DNA from: Rhytidiadelphus loreus
Taxonomy: Eukaryota; Streptophyta; Bryopsida; Hypnales; Hylocomiaceae
Assembly (NCBI GenBank): GCA_947034895.1
Contig: OX344764.1
Location: 65,453,348 to 65,517,347, forward strand
DNA: 64,000 bases
Direction of reading: 5' to 3'
This document shows, in pieces, positions 1 to 12,679 of the stretch. The position numbers and the translations under genes were made by a program. The number at the start of each line of letters is the position of its first letter. Position 1 is the first letter of the stretch. The notes beneath the pieces were generated by a model. The model saw only the letters and a program-made list of their open reading frames with translations. It was not told the DNA's origin and ran no database searches.

Positions 1-929
1 GGGGGGCTGGGGGTGGTATTATGATGGAAGGCAGAGGATTGTTTTCTGCGTATGAAGACGGGGAGAGAGAGGAGGGGTGAGGGAGGAAGGTAGCAAAGCA
101 GGGGAGCTTGAGAGTCGGATGAGCACATGTTCGCGTGCTTCTGGGGTTGCCAAGCCTTGTTGCGGATTTTTTCTTTTCTTTTCTGGTCTTGGTTACCGTA
201 GCAGGCTCAATGGATGCGGGCCATGATCGTTGCGAAAGCGATCTTGATTTTTGGGGTCATTTCGGGCGTGCTGTGGTTTGTGCGTTGTGGAGGGTGGTCC
301 GATTACAATTTTTCCCGCGGGGGAGAGATTATGTGTTGTAGAATTGCGAGCAGTAGTTGAGCGAGTTTGAGTGTGGCAAGATTCTTGGCGATGAGGAGGG
401 ATTTGAGGATTAGGTTAGATGTGTCTGTGTGTGTGGTATTGCTTGATTGGAAGCGTGTGGCAACACTCGCCCGCCAGAATTCCGCTGCGGTGGGGTGACA
501 TGTAAAATTTTAGGCGCTCAGCGGAGACATTGATTGGGAAGGCTGTGGTATTCCTCGTAAATTATGGTTCCATCAGAGCTGCCATATTGACAGTGTGGTG
601 TGTCTGCACGTTTGGAAACCCCTTGCTTTGTGATATTGACGGATGTGTCGTGTTTCGGAACGGCCGTGTACAGGAATTGGGAATGTGATGGAAGGCATTG
701 ATTGAAGGTGGGACGTTGATTCTGGCGCACTGCCACGAGAGGGAAGAGTGCAGTCCTCCAACCTCATGGGCGTGGCCAACAAGAGAACTGCGGTGGTATG
801 AGCAGGCTCGGCTGAGGGAGAGGGAAACCAAAGGATTGGGAATTGGATGCGTGGAATGTTCGAATTGCGAAGTGGAGCGACCTGTCGGCACCCGAGGTGA
901 CTGACACCGGAGGCTTGCGGGTGGGGAAG
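1..929 (+). promoter_or_regulatory. 5' flank and probable leader of the RKP-type gene
   Basis: This stretch lies upstream of the first convincing coding exon. It is G/T-rich and carries only short open frames that do not resemble proteins. It probably holds promoter plus a long 5' leader, possibly with a leader intron. No TATA box or transcription start could be fixed by eye. An in-frame ATG at 843 could add 29 residues, but that stretch does not look like the family's N-terminus. Confidence 0.4.
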
Positions 930-3900
930 ATGTGGGCGGATGGAGGTCTACGAAAAGGGCTCCATCAGCTGCAGCGAGGGAGGTCCACAGGGCTGGCCGC
1001 GCTCCTAGACGAGCACGACAACGACAGCGGCGTGGTGGTGTCAGCTGCTTGTATGCATGATGAGAGCAGCAAATTGGGGCTGGAGCGCACCCTGGCGCAC
1101 ATTCTCGGCGCTGCGGAGCCCGTGTCGCTGGTGAAGGAGGCCAGGATCGATGCGGGCGGCTTGCGATCGTTTCTGCGTTCCCAGATGGTCGCAATGCGAG
1201 GGACGGGCGAGTCCTCCGCCTCTACGACTGCGAGGGAGGGCTTGTTCATCCGCGAGAGTCCGTTCGGGGAGGGCGTCGTGGTGATGGATAGTGACGGCGC
1301 CTGCGGCGACATCCGTTTCGATAAGCGTTTGCTGCTTTTGGAGAGCCAGACGGTCTTCAGCAGTTTGCGGGCCAATGCGTGCGTGTGGAAGGGTCGGTGG
1401 ATGTACGAGGCCACTCTGGGGACGGCGGGCATCCAGCAGCTGGGGTGGGCGACGCTGTCGTGCCCGTTCACGAACGAGGAGGGCGTGGGCGACGCAGCGG
1501 ACTCGTATGCATACGACGGGAGGCGCGTGTGCAAGTGGAGCGAGAGCCACGCCGCGTACGGTCAGCAGTGGGTGTCGGGGGACGTGATCGGGTGCTGCCT
1601 GGACCTGGAGCGTCATCAGATCTTATTTTTTCGGAACGGCCTGTGCTTGGGCGTGGCTTACGACGGCGTGCGGTCGGCGGAGGCCCAGGACGGATACTAT
1701 CCCGCCGTTTCTCTGTCTCATGGCGAGCGCTGCGAGCTGAATTTCGGAGGTCGTCCGTTCAAGTACCCGGTGCAGGGCTTCCAGCCGATTCAGCTGCCCC
1801 CGAGATGTGCCGACGCCGATGTGGATGTGCAGGAGGGGAATTGGGCATGTGCGAGGGCGAATTATTTGCTGGGGTGCCTGCAGAGGCTGGTTCAATTGGG
1901 GAGCCGCGAGGTGGCGGCGGCCATGGCTCCCGTGGACAGGCTCCGGAGATTCGCTCCACTGACGGACGAGGAGGTGTTGTTGACGGGCGGGGAGATCTGC
2001 GATCTGCTGGTGCCGCTGCTGGTGGAGGATCCGAGCCGCGGCGAGGGTGCAATGGCGGAGGGGGACTTGAAGGTGCCGTGTGAGTACGTGATCTGGGGTG
2101 CGCTGGTGCCGTTCTTACTGGAGACTTACCGAGCGGAGGCCCCGCACGACGCGCCGAGCGTGGATGCGTCGCTGGACCTGCTTCTTCCGCGTCTGGAGCG
2201 ACGCGTGAGCGGGGTCTCGCTGGTGGCGAGCGTGATGGAGGCGCTGTCGTTCGGTTGCCGCACATCGCTGCTCACTCTGGCGGACCATCCTTACACTGGT
2301 CCGTATCCTTTCCTGGCGCTGGCGTGCCATGTGCTGGAGCGTTACGACTTCATGGTGTGGTGGTGGACATGGGAAGGTTTCGACTCGTGCCTGGAGGGTC
2401 TGCTGACTCGCAAGGGTCCGAACAAGAACGACCTGGAGAGTCTGATGCCTGTGGTGTGGTGGCCCGGGTCTCGCGAGGACATGTTCTCTGAGGGCAAGAT
2501 GCGTCACGCGGCCACCGCCTTGTCGAAGGCGGTCGTGAAGGTAATTATTTTACATGGTGTTCTCATTGTGATGGTGTTTCATGTGTTGCAATGAGCTGTT
2601 GTTGCATTGGTTGTGAGGGTCCATTTGGGCTAATGAGTCTCTCGTGGTATTTGGATCATTGCCTGAACAGCGTGGCAATGGTGTTTCGTGACCTTTGTGC
2701 TGATTTTGATGCACCTGATGTTTTATGGTCATGAGTGGTGTTATCGGGTCTGAGTGTCGCAATGGAGGTGATTTTGGTTGATCTCTTTTGGTTCTTTCCT
2801 GTTGATGTTGGCAAGGCTGTAGAGTTCATGCATTCATGTGAGAACGCCTATTTACTGCACGCAGGTGGAAGAGTTGCATTGGGAGTTGTGCGGTCGCCTG
2901 CTGCACTTTGTTCCCCCTCCGAGTGCGGAGCTGCCGCAGCCCGTGCCGGGTGTGGTGTTTCGGAGGTTCCTTCAGAACCTGGTGTGCAAGAATCGCGGGG
3001 CGAACAGGAGCATGGCTCCCGCCGGGCTGTCGGACAACTCGGTGCTGGTATCGACGTATTGCGTGCTGCTTCGTCTGCTTTCGGAAGGCTTTGGACCCTC
3101 GGGCAAGCTGACTGGCGAGGGCACGAAGGAGCAAAGCAACGCCTTGGGTTTTCTTCACAGGTGATTTGGACTGTTCTGACATTCGCTCATTCGAGTGCTG
3201 GTCGTGAATGCCTTGAGCTTCTGGTTCGTTGCGGACTTTTGCCGCTTGCGTTGTTCCTGTTATGGGCTTCTCCATTTATGTTGAGGTATCGAATTATAGT
3301 GGTGGCTGTGACTGTTGGATATGCTTCTGACGGCGAGGTTGTTTGGTACGTGCAGGGTGGGCAAGCGGAGCTTTCCGGTGAGTCTTTTCCTGAAGGACTC
3401 GAGCGCGACGGACTTCGCGCGTCTGGGCGGGACGTTTAGCCATTTGGTGAAGACGTTTCCGGTGGGTTTGGATGTGGCGGAGGTGGAATGGGAGGAGAGC
3501 AGCATGGACGAAGGGGACCACGTGGTGCGCCATGGCGGGAAGCTGAAGCCTGCGTGCTGCTCGGACGTGACGCTGAGTGGGCTGGTGAACGACAGCAAGA
3601 GCCCCGTGCGTGTGGCGAGCAAGATGGTCGCTGCGAGCTCGGCGGGCGGAGAGAGCGAGCGGGCGAGCAGCCCGATCAGCAGCAACTATTCGAGCAGTCG
3701 GAGCTGCGAGGAGTGCGTGGAGGACAAGGCGAGCTCGAGCGGTCGCGTGGACATGAGCTTGGAGGGAGGTCCTGTGTCTCGTAGCTACAAGCGTCAAGGG
3801 TTCAAGCCGATCAAGGAGCTTTCGGAGGCGATCCGCGAGGAGGAGCTTCTGGATATCATGCTGCTGCTGTACCACCTGGGTGTGGCCCAGAACTTCAAGC

Positions 3901-6900
3901 AGGTGAGCATGGGTCCGAGTCGCCGTGACCGGAGGTCTTTGGCCGAGTGCAATGCAGCTGAGCAGCGCTAGCGTTTGTCTGCGAGGGTTTATTTCTCTAG
4001 ATTCGTTTGTTTTAAATTCTGCTGTAAGCTTGCGTCAGAGGAAGCTTCGGCTATGGAATTTGGAGGTTTCTATTGAGATGGTTTCTGATTGCTGGTGTCA
4101 AGTGGTGAAGGTGTCTTTGCAATGGCATGATTCTTCTCCTCGCTGCTTGTCCATCGTTACTTCGGTGGTGTGATTAGTGACTTGGATATAGTTGCCTTTC
4201 TTAGCGGTCTGTTGTCAGTTGACGGGCCGTTGAGGGATCTCATATTCTATGGCAGTGGTTTTCGGGAGAGTGGTAGTGCATGATTGCACGGGATTTGTGA
4301 GTATGTTTTGACGCGTCCTTGTGATCTGTTTTTGGGTTGCAGGCTTCCTATTTCTTGCAGCACCAGATGCAATCGATTGCACAGCTGGAGGACACAGATC
4401 GCCAGATACGGGGGGAGATAAGGGGAGGGAAGATGCCGAGCGAGTATTTGAAACGGCTGAAGGAAGCGAGAGCCGTGTACAGAGAGGACCTGATCGACTG
4501 TGTGCGGAAGTGTACATGGTATGTCAGACTTGCTACCTTGAGGATGCAATGGATGTTTTTCTGTCCATGTTGTGGTTGTTTTTGTGGGCGCTGTGGCATT
4601 TCAGTTTATCATGTGATGATCTGGAGATGTGAATGAGTGGTGCGTATGATAGGTTGACAACTGAGTTCCCTTGGTCGTGCAGGTACCGGGTGACGATGTT
4701 CGCAAGATGGAAGCTAAGGGGAATGTATGCGACGTGCATGTGGCTGGTGCAGTTGCTGTTGGTTTTAAGCAAGAGAGATCCCCTGTTCAGCTTCGTTCCG
4801 GAATTTTACGTGGAGACTTTGGTGCGTGGCCACTTGGTCGCTGAAGTCCGTCGTGTTTTATCTGTGCCAGTTCCTTAGTAGCGGTTGTCTTTCTGTGATT
4901 GGAGTGGTAGTCCAGAATTGCTTGCTTGGGGTGGAGAACGGTTGCGACAATCTTTTCTTGGTATTTTGATGACGAGAAGTGGATGTTTGTTGGAGCAGGT
5001 GGATTCGTTTCATGCAATGCGAAGGAGCGACCCTCCATTTGTGACGCCTTCTTCTCTTCTGCAGCAAGGCCTTTCCCCGCTGGTAATGTTTCGTCCCCCT
5101 GTGTGGTGTCGAGTCTCTAAGTTCGTTGAGGAGTTCGTGATTGTTTTTCCGACAATGAGTGGCATTTGGTGTCGTGCTGTGGTTGTTTCTTAAATTTTTT
5201 TTCTTTTTGTGGATTGTTGCTTTTCTACAGGTGACGTTTTTGGTGACTCATTTTAGTGATTCGAGAATAGCGAATTCGGACGTGCGAGATATTTTACTGC
5301 AGTCGATATCGGTGTTGGTGCAATACAAGGAGCACGTGGTCGCATTCGAGCGGAGTCAAGCTGCTCGGGAGGGGATGGTGGGGTGCTTGTTGGCGTCTTT
5401 CGACAACCGCTTCTGGATTCCCGTTTCGAACATCTTGCTGCGGCTGTGCAAGGGCTCCGGTTTCGGAGCGTCGAAATGTTTGTCCCACGGAGAGTCGTTC
5501 TCGCCGCACTTCCAGGTGGGTGGAAACAAGTGTTGGTGTGTCGAGAGGTGACTGTTGTGGACGAATGAGCGTGGGGAGGTTGATGTGGTGATGTCGAAGG
5601 ATCTGGAGAACTATTTTTGAGGTGCAGGATTGATGTGGGAGGCTGATATGTTGTTTGGAATTGGTGGCAGCATTTACTGAAGGAGACGTGCATGGATGAT
5701 GAGAAGCTGTTGGCATCTTTTCTGAATCGTCTTTTTAACACGTTGAACTGGACGATAACTGAGTTTGCAGTGGCAATCAAAGAGATGCAGGAACATTCAG
5801 ACTTTCGCCAGGTATATGTTTTTTAATGAACTCTCTTTCCCCAGTGGTTTGGGAGGCTAGGTTTCATTCAATCGGGTGTATATTCGGGAACATTTTTCAT
5901 ATCGTCTTCTTTTTCTTCGTATTTAGTGTTTTGGAAGATTTTTGGTGTGTGTTGGTCGGCACTCCTATTAGTGAACATGGCATTTGATTGTTCTTGCTGG
6001 GGGTATGGAATGCTTGATACATATGGGCATGCATTCCTCAAGAGGCAGTGGACTGAGGGTTCATGGCTTTCTCATTTCAAGTTGTATGAATTTGACGCTT
6101 ATTTTATTTGTGGTTTTGTGAGTAGGTGCCAGATTTGCAGCAAAAGAAATGCACCATAATGTTCGAACTGTCTTGCAATTTGGAACGGATTCTGGAGTTC
6201 TTCACGCAGGAGTTGCCACACGCGTTCTTGGAAGGCCCTGAAATCAACCTAGTCCGACTTTGTGAGCTGATCATATTTGTGCTGAACCACACCACATCGA
6301 GTGCAGATGCGCACTTTTTTGACAGGTGTGCAAGTGTCTGGGTTCAGTTTCGGGATGTGCGGAACACTTAACATCTTCTGGTTGTCATTGTAGTTGAAGC
6401 CCTGAGTTTGTGACGGAAGTAGAGCTCCTTAGTAAGATGTTGCGTTTTTTTTAGACTTTTGATGGAGTTGTGTGCTTTGTGTTTTTGTGGTTTTAGCACT
6501 GTGAGGGTGCAGCAGGGCCAATCTGTCGAGAAGGTCAACAGGGCGATGATCTTGGCTCCATTGGTAGGGATTGTGCTGAATTTAAGAAATGGCAGTTCAG
6601 CACAAAATCCCGGTATGGCGTACGACATGCCAAGCGTTCTGGCGGGCGTGGACAGTTCAGCAGCGGTTATTTCAAATTTTCAGTATCTGGTGGACTACAG
6701 CTGGGTAAGGTTCTATCCCATAGTGCCGGAGGTGATGTAGGTACTAAGCAGGGCGTACTTCTCTGTGAATCAGCGAGAGGTGGTGCTATGTTGAATTGAT
6801 TTGAATGGTCCCGATGGTTGTCCTTAACATTGAGCTTGGTACGGGTTTTGTTTATGTTTGTATCTCTTTTTTTCACTTTAGCTTTCTGTTCGTGGAACGA

Positions 6901-7835
6901 CTGGGAGTTTGTGACTGCTTGTGTATTGATCTTTTTGGATAATTTTGATTTGATATCGGAATTATAGTTCATTATCGTTCAGTGCGTTTTTTTTGCTAAC
7001 TATTTCTCCTTTTTTTTTCATTGTGCCTGTTTTATGGATATTTGTGTTATTTAGTTTTTAGTGGAAGTGTGTAGGGTTTATGCCTTTATTTTCGAATATG
7101 ACTATCATGACTTTTCTTAACTTACCGTTATGTCTGTTTTATAGTTTTGTGCCTTTTTTTATGATTGCGTTGGTGTAACTCAGGATGTGACATTCAGAGG
7201 CGATCCTTCGATTAGCAGAGTATCGGATTTGAAGGACTTTGTTTCGAAGCTCGAGGTTGACGCGGAAGAGGCGAGGAGACTTGCTTCTTCAGACGATTTT
7301 GTTTCATTGAATTCAGGCTCAGGTAGATAACCCTACTTACTTTTTGGGGCGTGCCTTTTGGCTCTTCTTCCATCGTTGCCTAGTGTGATCTGCATCTTTG
7401 CTTATTCCTAACTTGTATTGTAAAGACCATCGAAAGTTTATCTTTTGTGGAATATTACTCCTTTCTGGAATCATTTGAGTTCAAATATTTCTTATTCACT
7501 TCTGCGAAGTTCAGTTCAGGACGCAGTAGTTCATGGTTAATGGAGGTGGTGTTATTGCAGACGTTCTAGGGGGCTTAGCAATGATGGACCGGGAGGAAAC
7601 TTGCACCATTTGCTATGCTTGTGAAGTGGATACAATTTTCTTGCCGTGCAACCACAAGTCATGCCAGCGTTGCATATCTCGCCATCTTTTGAACAACCAG
7701 CGGTGTTTTTTCTGCAATTCTAGCGTCGTGAAGCTGTCTTCCATGCTCACAACGCCTGGTGTGGAAGACGACCAGTGCCCAGAGGATCCTAGCAGAACGT
7801 TAGCCGAGTCACTAGAGGACGCTAAAATACCTTAA
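930..7835 (+). CDS. RKP: E3 ubiquitin-protein ligase, RKP/KPC1 type (SPRY + C-terminal RING)
   Basis: Twelve exons join in frame: 930-2540, 2865-3160, 3356-3902, 4343-4518, 4683-4821, 4999-5082, 5231-5515, 5671-5811, 6126-6325, 6497-6704, 7184-7322 and 7561-7835. All have GT-AG borders and encode about 1366 residues. A SPRY domain lies near residues 147-287 (ANACVWKGRWMYE, GIQQLGWATL, GDVIGCC, ERCELNFG). A C3HC4 RING closes the protein: Cys1290, Cys1293, Cys1305, His1307, Cys1310, Cys1313, Cys1324 and Cys1327. In the family (Arabidopsis RKP, animal KPC1/RNF123) the RING recruits an E2 to ubiquitinate substrates such as CDK inhibitors, in the cytoplasm. The length is close to plant RKP. The 930 ATG was chosen because the residues after it (MWADGGLRKGL) resemble the family start. 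The long region between SPRY and RING is also typical. No break was seen. Confidence 0.93.
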
Positions 7836-9866
7836 CCTTGATCACCACCAGGAAACTCCATGTTCGACATGGCTGAGCAGTCTTGAACACCACTGATGTT
7901 GGGGATCTGTGGCAGTTCCGGAGATTTCTGGAATCTAGAGGCCATGAAAAAGATCCATTTCATACTTGTTTACATGTTGACTCGGTGGACGTCGCTTACT
8001 CTAGTAGGAGCTCACCCTGAGGACGTATGAACGGGTTTTCCAGCATATTGGAGGCCACTGGTCTACACTCAAGCAGGTGATGCTCTAAGCAGGTCTTTTT
8101 AAGCATGGGAAATATATGTTTAGTTTGATCATGAGACAGGAATATGGGAACACCTTGCAATCCTCATTGACTTGGTGGAGTAATTCATTTTTGACTGCGT
8201 ATTTTTAGGTTTTGGGACACTGTTATTTTCCCATTAGATGTGGGACAGGAGTCACTTTTAGAGCCTAGATGAGTCATTTATCTTACTGTTGCGAGCAGGA
8301 GAGGGGCCAAGTTATGGAATATGTTGATACTGAGATGATGCAATGGAATCTGGCACAGGTTTCAACATTTCTATGGTGTATTTCGAAGATGAGGTGCAAA
8401 TGCTGGAGAATTGGAAGGTGATGTGGAAGTTGTCTCAGTTCTGGGAAGACATGTATTTGCTTCCCCTTGACTGCGTCATTTTTCTCCTGTTTTTAGAATA
8501 TTCTCATTTAGTCTGTGGAAACCTTGCCTTCTGCTGTACTCCATCTCCCATTACCTTGGAGCCCATGAGCCTGCTTGTCGTGTCTTAGGGAGTCTTTATA
8601 TGTCTATTATTCTAGGTACGTTGCAGAGCCTTTCACACCCTTCACAGGAGCCAATCAAGTGCTGTCACATGTTTTTCATGTCTGAATGTATGTTACTTTC
8701 CCGTTGCTGTGTGGACCGCACTCATATAGCAGTTTTTGTACAGTTTTTGTACACTTCATAATATGTGACTGTATTGCTCGTTGTGTGAGAGACGAGATTG
8801 TATTTACTGTTGTGTGGGACGATATTGTCTGTGGGGGATTTTCTTGGCTTGTTGTGTTTCTGGCGTGAGATGAGGTGATAACGTATTGGTGCAGCTATTT
8901 CAGTAAATAAATAATCTATTTTTTGAATCTTGAGATTTATATTAAATTTAGTAGTAATAATCATTGAGGATTGTGTTCCACTTATATTGTTTTTCTTGTG
9001 CCTAAACATACTACATAAAATGGTATTACATTAGAGGGATTGCTTGAAGTTGTGAATCCTATTTTGTTCTCAAGTACTGGTGGTGAGCAGTATCCAAATA
9101 TGCTTGAACATGTTTTTTAATCAATTGTTGATATCAATTATTGGTGGGGGGATAATGGAGGTAGGAACCCCATTGCCATCCTTAAAGTCATATTTAGACT
9201 TGTTGAAAACTCATTTTTTTTTAAATTAGACAAATTACAGGTGGTCATAGCAAAACTGAGTCATATTTTGACATGGATAGGTGTTTTGCAGTTCACAAAT
9301 CCAAATGGTTTTCATCTGGATTTCCTACATACTGTACCAGATAGAACAGATTTGCATACACATAACTAAAATAAGGTAGGAGGTCCATAAAGTGCTCATT
9401 TAAGAGCTGGAAATTAATTTGGGGAGGTTAAACTTCTTGAAAAAAATTTCAATACACTTTCCATAAAAAAACATATATAATTGACATTAATTCATATTCT
9501 TTGGAGCTTAGTGGAATTAAGGTAACAACCCCATCCCCAATACTTTAAGAAATTGTCCCCCTTTTGCTATATATCTTGGATGTAATCTAGATTGTGGATG
9601 AAAACAAAATTATGGATATCATTGTAATATGTGCTAATGTGATACTCCACATTTTCTATCCAATGTAGATGAATGTTTAAATTTGGAGCACCACTATAAT
9701 ATTTCTTATTGCAACTTTAACACCTCATAAAATTGTTTTAAAAAAAAAGCCTTGATAGGCACCTATTAGTGTCCCTAGACCTATCAAAAGTTATTCACAA
9801 AGTAAGAATCTAAGGAATGAGTGGAATTCACTTTAATTGAGTGGGGAATGGGTTTGTACATTGTTA
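7836..9866. other. 3' flank of RKP-type gene and AT-rich spacer
   Basis: No credible coding region was found. The first part probably contains the 3' UTR. AATAAA at 8906-8911 is a possible polyadenylation signal, but about 1 kb downstream of the stop. The remainder is AT-rich and includes the left arm of an inverted repeat at 9381-9398. Confidence 0.4.
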
Positions 9867-10213
9867 AAACATCCCCACCAATGTGTTCTCTATCCCCAAA
9901 CTTGGGACCTCAAACTAGTCAACCTTGACTTTATAAAGATGAGACCTCGCGAGTTCTCTATATGAGCTCCAATATAGGGAATTGGGCCCAACTTTTACCG
10001 AGTTCTCTATAAATTTGGGGTAGAGATCTTGTTTCAAGACCAGTGTGCGCAAGCTTCTGTATCCCCATCCCCATCTGAGGTCCTCTCCCTAAATATATAG
10101 GGATACAGAAGAGATTGGTGGGGATGCTCTTAGCACAATGAGAAAGCAAAACATATAGATACAGTACATCTCAGGAGGTGGATGCTTTTAAAGCCTGAGC
10201 ACTTTATGGACCT
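9381..10213. repeat. 18-bp perfect inverted repeat bracketing a MITE
   Basis: AGGTCCATAAAGTGCTCA at 9381-9398 recurs in reverse complement at 10196-10213. The enclosed ~830 bp includes the Tourist-like MITE. The arms may be terminal repeats of an older non-autonomous DNA transposon into which the MITE inserted. No target-site duplication was recognised. Confidence 0.5.
9867..10129. mobile_element. Tourist-like (PIF/Harbinger) MITE
   Basis: This 263-bp element has imperfect inverted ends. The left end contains ACATCCCCACCAAT and the right end ATTGGTGGGGATGCTC. Both are flanked by the trinucleotide TTA (9864-9866 and 10130-10132), the usual PIF/Harbinger target duplication. It has no coding capacity. 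It would have moved using a transposase encoded elsewhere. Confidence 0.75.
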
Positions 10214-10712
10214 ACTTTATAAACTAGGTTGATCTCTATTCAAATCAATGAATGACAAAGATGTCACTGTGACGTTCTCATTTCTGCTACAACAGAATAT
10301 GTCAAGGTATTCATTTCAATTGATTTGCTGAGATCTGGCATGATTTTGATCTAAATACCTCTCAGTTGAGTCGACGCTGTTCTCAAAAAGTGCCATACCA
10401 CTACTAACGGTACTCGGGAATGAAACGAACCCACTCTCGACGATTAGCAAATCAGAGACATGTAATGTGAATATAAGTTTTTTCACAAGAATACCAGCGC
10501 TTCATAAGAACGCTGAGAAATAAATCAATGAATTGCAACTACGAAAGATAGGCCTTCTTCTTATCTACCGTGACATGCCAAAGCTCATCAAAACCACTGA
10601 ACCTGCATATAAAAATTGGGAAAGGGAGTCGATCGGTTCATTTCTGACAGCCCGTTTAAGTCGGTTTGGGGATGGTTGCCGAAGAGTCCACTGTTATCAA
10701 CGCTCAATTCAG

Positions 10713-12679
10713 TTATGACGCTTCTTGGTAAACCTCCGGCTTCAGCACTCCTATGCAGGGAAGGCTGCGGAATCGTTCCGCAAAGTCCATTCCATAACCA
10801 ACTACAAAATAATCTGGACACTGCCAACAAGAAAAAGAAAAGAGTGAGCCTGACTGGCGTGCTAAAAACCAAAGATTGATACTAGTAACACACAACATTG
10901 AAACCCTATAGAAAGAATCTCACACACCATGCTCTGAAAGCATTTTGTCACTGTCTCATTGGTTGGTCCATAGAGGACTACAACCCCTAGATCAACAAAA
11001 AATGTAGATCATCCAGAATTTACAAATATGAACTTCTAGGTAGAGTAAAGCGACTTGGCAAGTCTGATAATGCTCGAGTCTCCCGGCTCTCAAGCATGAT
11101 CTAGTCCAAAAAGTGGTCCAAATTCGAGATTCAAAGAAATAACTTGACATTATGTCCAATAACCCTCCTCCGTCTCCTGGCTCTCGAGCATTATCTAGTT
11201 TATTATAGTCTCGAATATGCCTCTCAATTTTCTAACATCAAAGTCTATTACATTTGAGGGAAGAGCTCATGACTGCGATTGCTCCTTTAGGTCCCAAAAG
11301 AAGAAGAGATAAAGCTTGACTGTATGTACCTCAAATCCCACGTAGGATTTTCCCATGCCTGAAAGCTTAAGAGGTACCACTCGGCGGGAAACTTTGTCGA
11401 GCAGCACGCACACTGAAACAGAGGCCGCTCCTTTGGATGCGAGATGGCTCATCAACTTGGCAAGAGTGATACCGGTGTCTATTATATCCTCCACCTGGCA
11501 GCACGTCACATTGCAAGGAAGCCAAGATTACAGCGCGCCCAATCTTCTTCAGCAGTGGATTCTTAATAACATTGGAAGTGCATACCGGTTGTAGGCATGC
11601 CATTGACCGCACTCTCCAAATGGCTTAGCAAATTCAATGTTGAGTTAAATGATTTGAAATTTCCTACAACTATTGATGATTGAGTCTTAAACCTTACACC
11701 AGAAAATTAACTCAAGAATTACGTGTATCTTGTGATTTACGATGCATTTGGTGATGAATATCCAAAAAGTTCATTGAAACAAGTGCAACTCCTTGCAATT
11801 CTTAAAATGTGAACAAATTTTCTTGCAATCCTTTTGAGCAGTAGGTATGTACTTAGTGTATGCAGTAGGGAAAGTGTGCAGTCAAGGTATGTCTACCACA
11901 GTGGTAAGTTGGCGACATACCACAATAATATGCTTGTCTTCCAGGTTCACTTTACAGTCGGTCGTGATGGTGGCCACACCCGAAGTCTTGGTGTCATTCC
12001 CATATGATTGAACCCGAACAAAGTCCACCTGCAAAGGAAGTGCAATATGTCGTACCAAGTCTGCCAAAAACATGAACGCCCCTGTTGCCACCTGCAACAA
12101 AGACCAACAGGAAACCAACTTGATTGATCTAGATGTGCACCAAAAGCAGAGAAATTGATCAAGTCCCTTTCATGGCCTCCACATAAACCCGTCAAAGTTC
12201 TGCCTGAAAAGAGAATTATTCTTCCTCCGACAAAGACCCCAGAAGTGCTGGGAAAAGCAGACTGAGGAGCAAAAAGAACGACAGACCTTAAACCCTAATC
12301 CTTAACCCCTAAAAAACTTGCCACAAAACGCACCCGCGCCGTCAAGTTTCTGCTTGGGAAGTGAATCGGTATTCCTCCTGCAAAGACTGGAAAAAGCAGT
12401 GGAGCAGAAAGCACGAAAAACCCAGCGACCCTAATCCTTAAACCCTAAAAACCTCGCAGCAAGAACCCCCACTTGCCATGGACCTTGAATCCTCCAAAAC
12501 ATCCTGCGGAAAGGAGAAGGAGAGCAGAGTGTAATTCTTACCCCGAGAATCACAACTGGACGTCCCTGGAAGTCATTCTGGATCGCGCGTCCCAGCTCGG
12601 CAACGCGAGCTTGAATCTCATGCGACCCCCACAGCACACTCTCCAGCATCTCGCCCTCCATCTTCACCTTTCCGACCAT
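10713..12679 (-). CDS. HGPT: Hypoxanthine/guanine phosphoribosyltransferase
   Basis: Four minus-strand exons (12679-12542, 12091-11921, 11494-11330, 10820-10713) join in frame with GT-AG borders and give about 193 residues, the normal length for plant and bacterial-type HPRT. The PRPP-binding signature is restored across the second intron as HIIV then [11 protein letters not shown]. Other family landmarks are [25 protein letters not shown] and [18 protein letters not shown] near the purine-binding end. The enzyme transfers phosphoribose from PRPP to hypoxanthine or guanine, making IMP or GMP in purine salvage. Intron 1 holds a diverged tandem duplication carrying two telo-box motifs. The gene is divergent from ALG11 across a 1.4-kb spacer. 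Identity is from motifs; no defect was seen. Confidence 0.93.
12190..12455. repeat. Diverged tandem duplication with telo-boxes in HGPT intron 1
   Basis: Two similar units of roughly 115-135 bp (about 12190-12325 and 12342-12455) share the order CGTCAA, TTCCTCC, CAAAGAC, AAAAGCAG, GGAGCA and CCCTAATCCTTAA. Each unit has the plant telo-box AAACCCTAA, at 12290-12298 and 12440-12448. Telo-boxes are known elements of promoters and first introns of housekeeping plant genes, so this may be regulatory. Confidence 0.6.

Noticed and set aside
843..929. Upstream in-frame ATG extending the RKP-type protein
   Set aside because: The extra 29 residues do not resemble the family N-terminus, and the ATG at 930 is followed by family-like sequence. 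It is kept only as an alternative.
562..1616. Long minus-strand open frames over the first RKP exon
   Set aside because: They are antisense shadows of a GC-rich real exon, with low-complexity composition and no family features.
11067..11199. Inverted and direct repeats around GATAATGCTCGAG and GTCTCC(C/T)GGCTCTC
   Set aside because: They are short, have no target duplication, and lie in the HGPT 3' flank; insufficient for a mobile element call.
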